DNA of 64,000 nt, from positions 1 to 64,000 of the forward strand of contig NZ_BJZU01000005.1 in NCBI RefSeq assembly GCF_007992195.1, written 5' to 3'. Both the position numbers and the translations under genes were made by a program. The number at the start of each line of letters is the position of its first letter. The stretch's first letter is position 1. This DNA comes from Methylobacterium oxalidis (GTDB lineage Bacteria > Pseudomonadota > Alphaproteobacteria > Rhizobiales > Beijerinckiaceae). Below, piece by piece: positions 63,944 through 64,000 of the stretch. Below the pieces are notes generated by a model. That model was given only the letters and a program-made list of their open reading frames with translations, searched no databases and was not told the origin of the DNA.

Positions 63944-64000
63944 CCGCCCTCCCCTCGGACGCTGCGCGGACGGCCCGAGACCGCTCGGGGCCGCGGCTCT

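Overview
The window is a very GC-rich chromosomal segment from an alphaproteobacterium. The organism is most likely a Methylobacterium or Methylorubrum relative; this is inferred from gene content, codon use and gene order. The support includes an Flp/Cpa pilus locus, a CueR/CopA/Csp copper module, AMP nucleosidase, TTAA-N7-TTAA motifs of the CtrA type and many alphaproteobacterial families. Nearly all of the sequence is coding. I see no rRNA, tRNA, CRISPR array, intact prophage or intact insertion sequence.

Layout. 1-1279: the N-terminal part of ftsK, cut by the window edge, with a CtrA-like box upstream. 1468-2565: mtnA (methionine salvage). 2600-2987: a resolvase/HEPN gene wreck. 3076-6978: a minus-strand housekeeping group (rplY, pth, ychF, a double-MaoC protein), with a broken PIN gene between pth and ychF. 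7397-11017: a chemotaxis receptor and a phosphomannomutase/phosphoglucomutase. 11062-23326: the Flp pilus locus, made of two TadE-like pseudopilin genes and a CpaC-N-like gene on the minus strand, then the Flp pilin, cpaABCDEF, tadB and tadC on the plus strand, and a TadD-like TPR lipoprotein facing them. 23429-26020: an M17 and an M20 peptidase. 26137-29575: cueR-like merR, copA, a CueR-type operator and a frameshifted Csp gene. 29604-31961: a PhoR-like kinase and an MprF-N-like membrane protein.

32155-41656 is the most unusual part. It is a tightly packed nine-gene minus-strand operon: inositol-3-phosphate synthase, an HD-fold protein, a methyltransferase, a Gfo/Idh oxidoreductase, a YcaO protein, an IolE-like TIM-barrel protein, a GT4 glycosyltransferase, a PIG-L deacetylase and a UDG-fold protein. 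I read it as a candidate pathway for a modified aminoglycosyl-inositol or similar polar small molecule. The GT4/PIG-L/inositol-phosphate trio resembles the early steps of mycothiol synthesis. YcaO, the methyltransferase and the dehydrogenase would add further changes. There is no room in the operon for a precursor peptide.

41969-64000: a lytic transglycosylase; an EmrAB-like efflux pair; HdeD; a two-gene PIN toxin-like pair; a class A PBP with a C-terminal nuclease-like domain; a second chemotaxis receptor; AMP nucleosidase; TrmO; a MarR regulator; an RND pump operon with two adaptors facing a TetR regulator across a palindromic operator; an OsmC/ABM/ArsR group; and a histone-deacetylase-fold protein.
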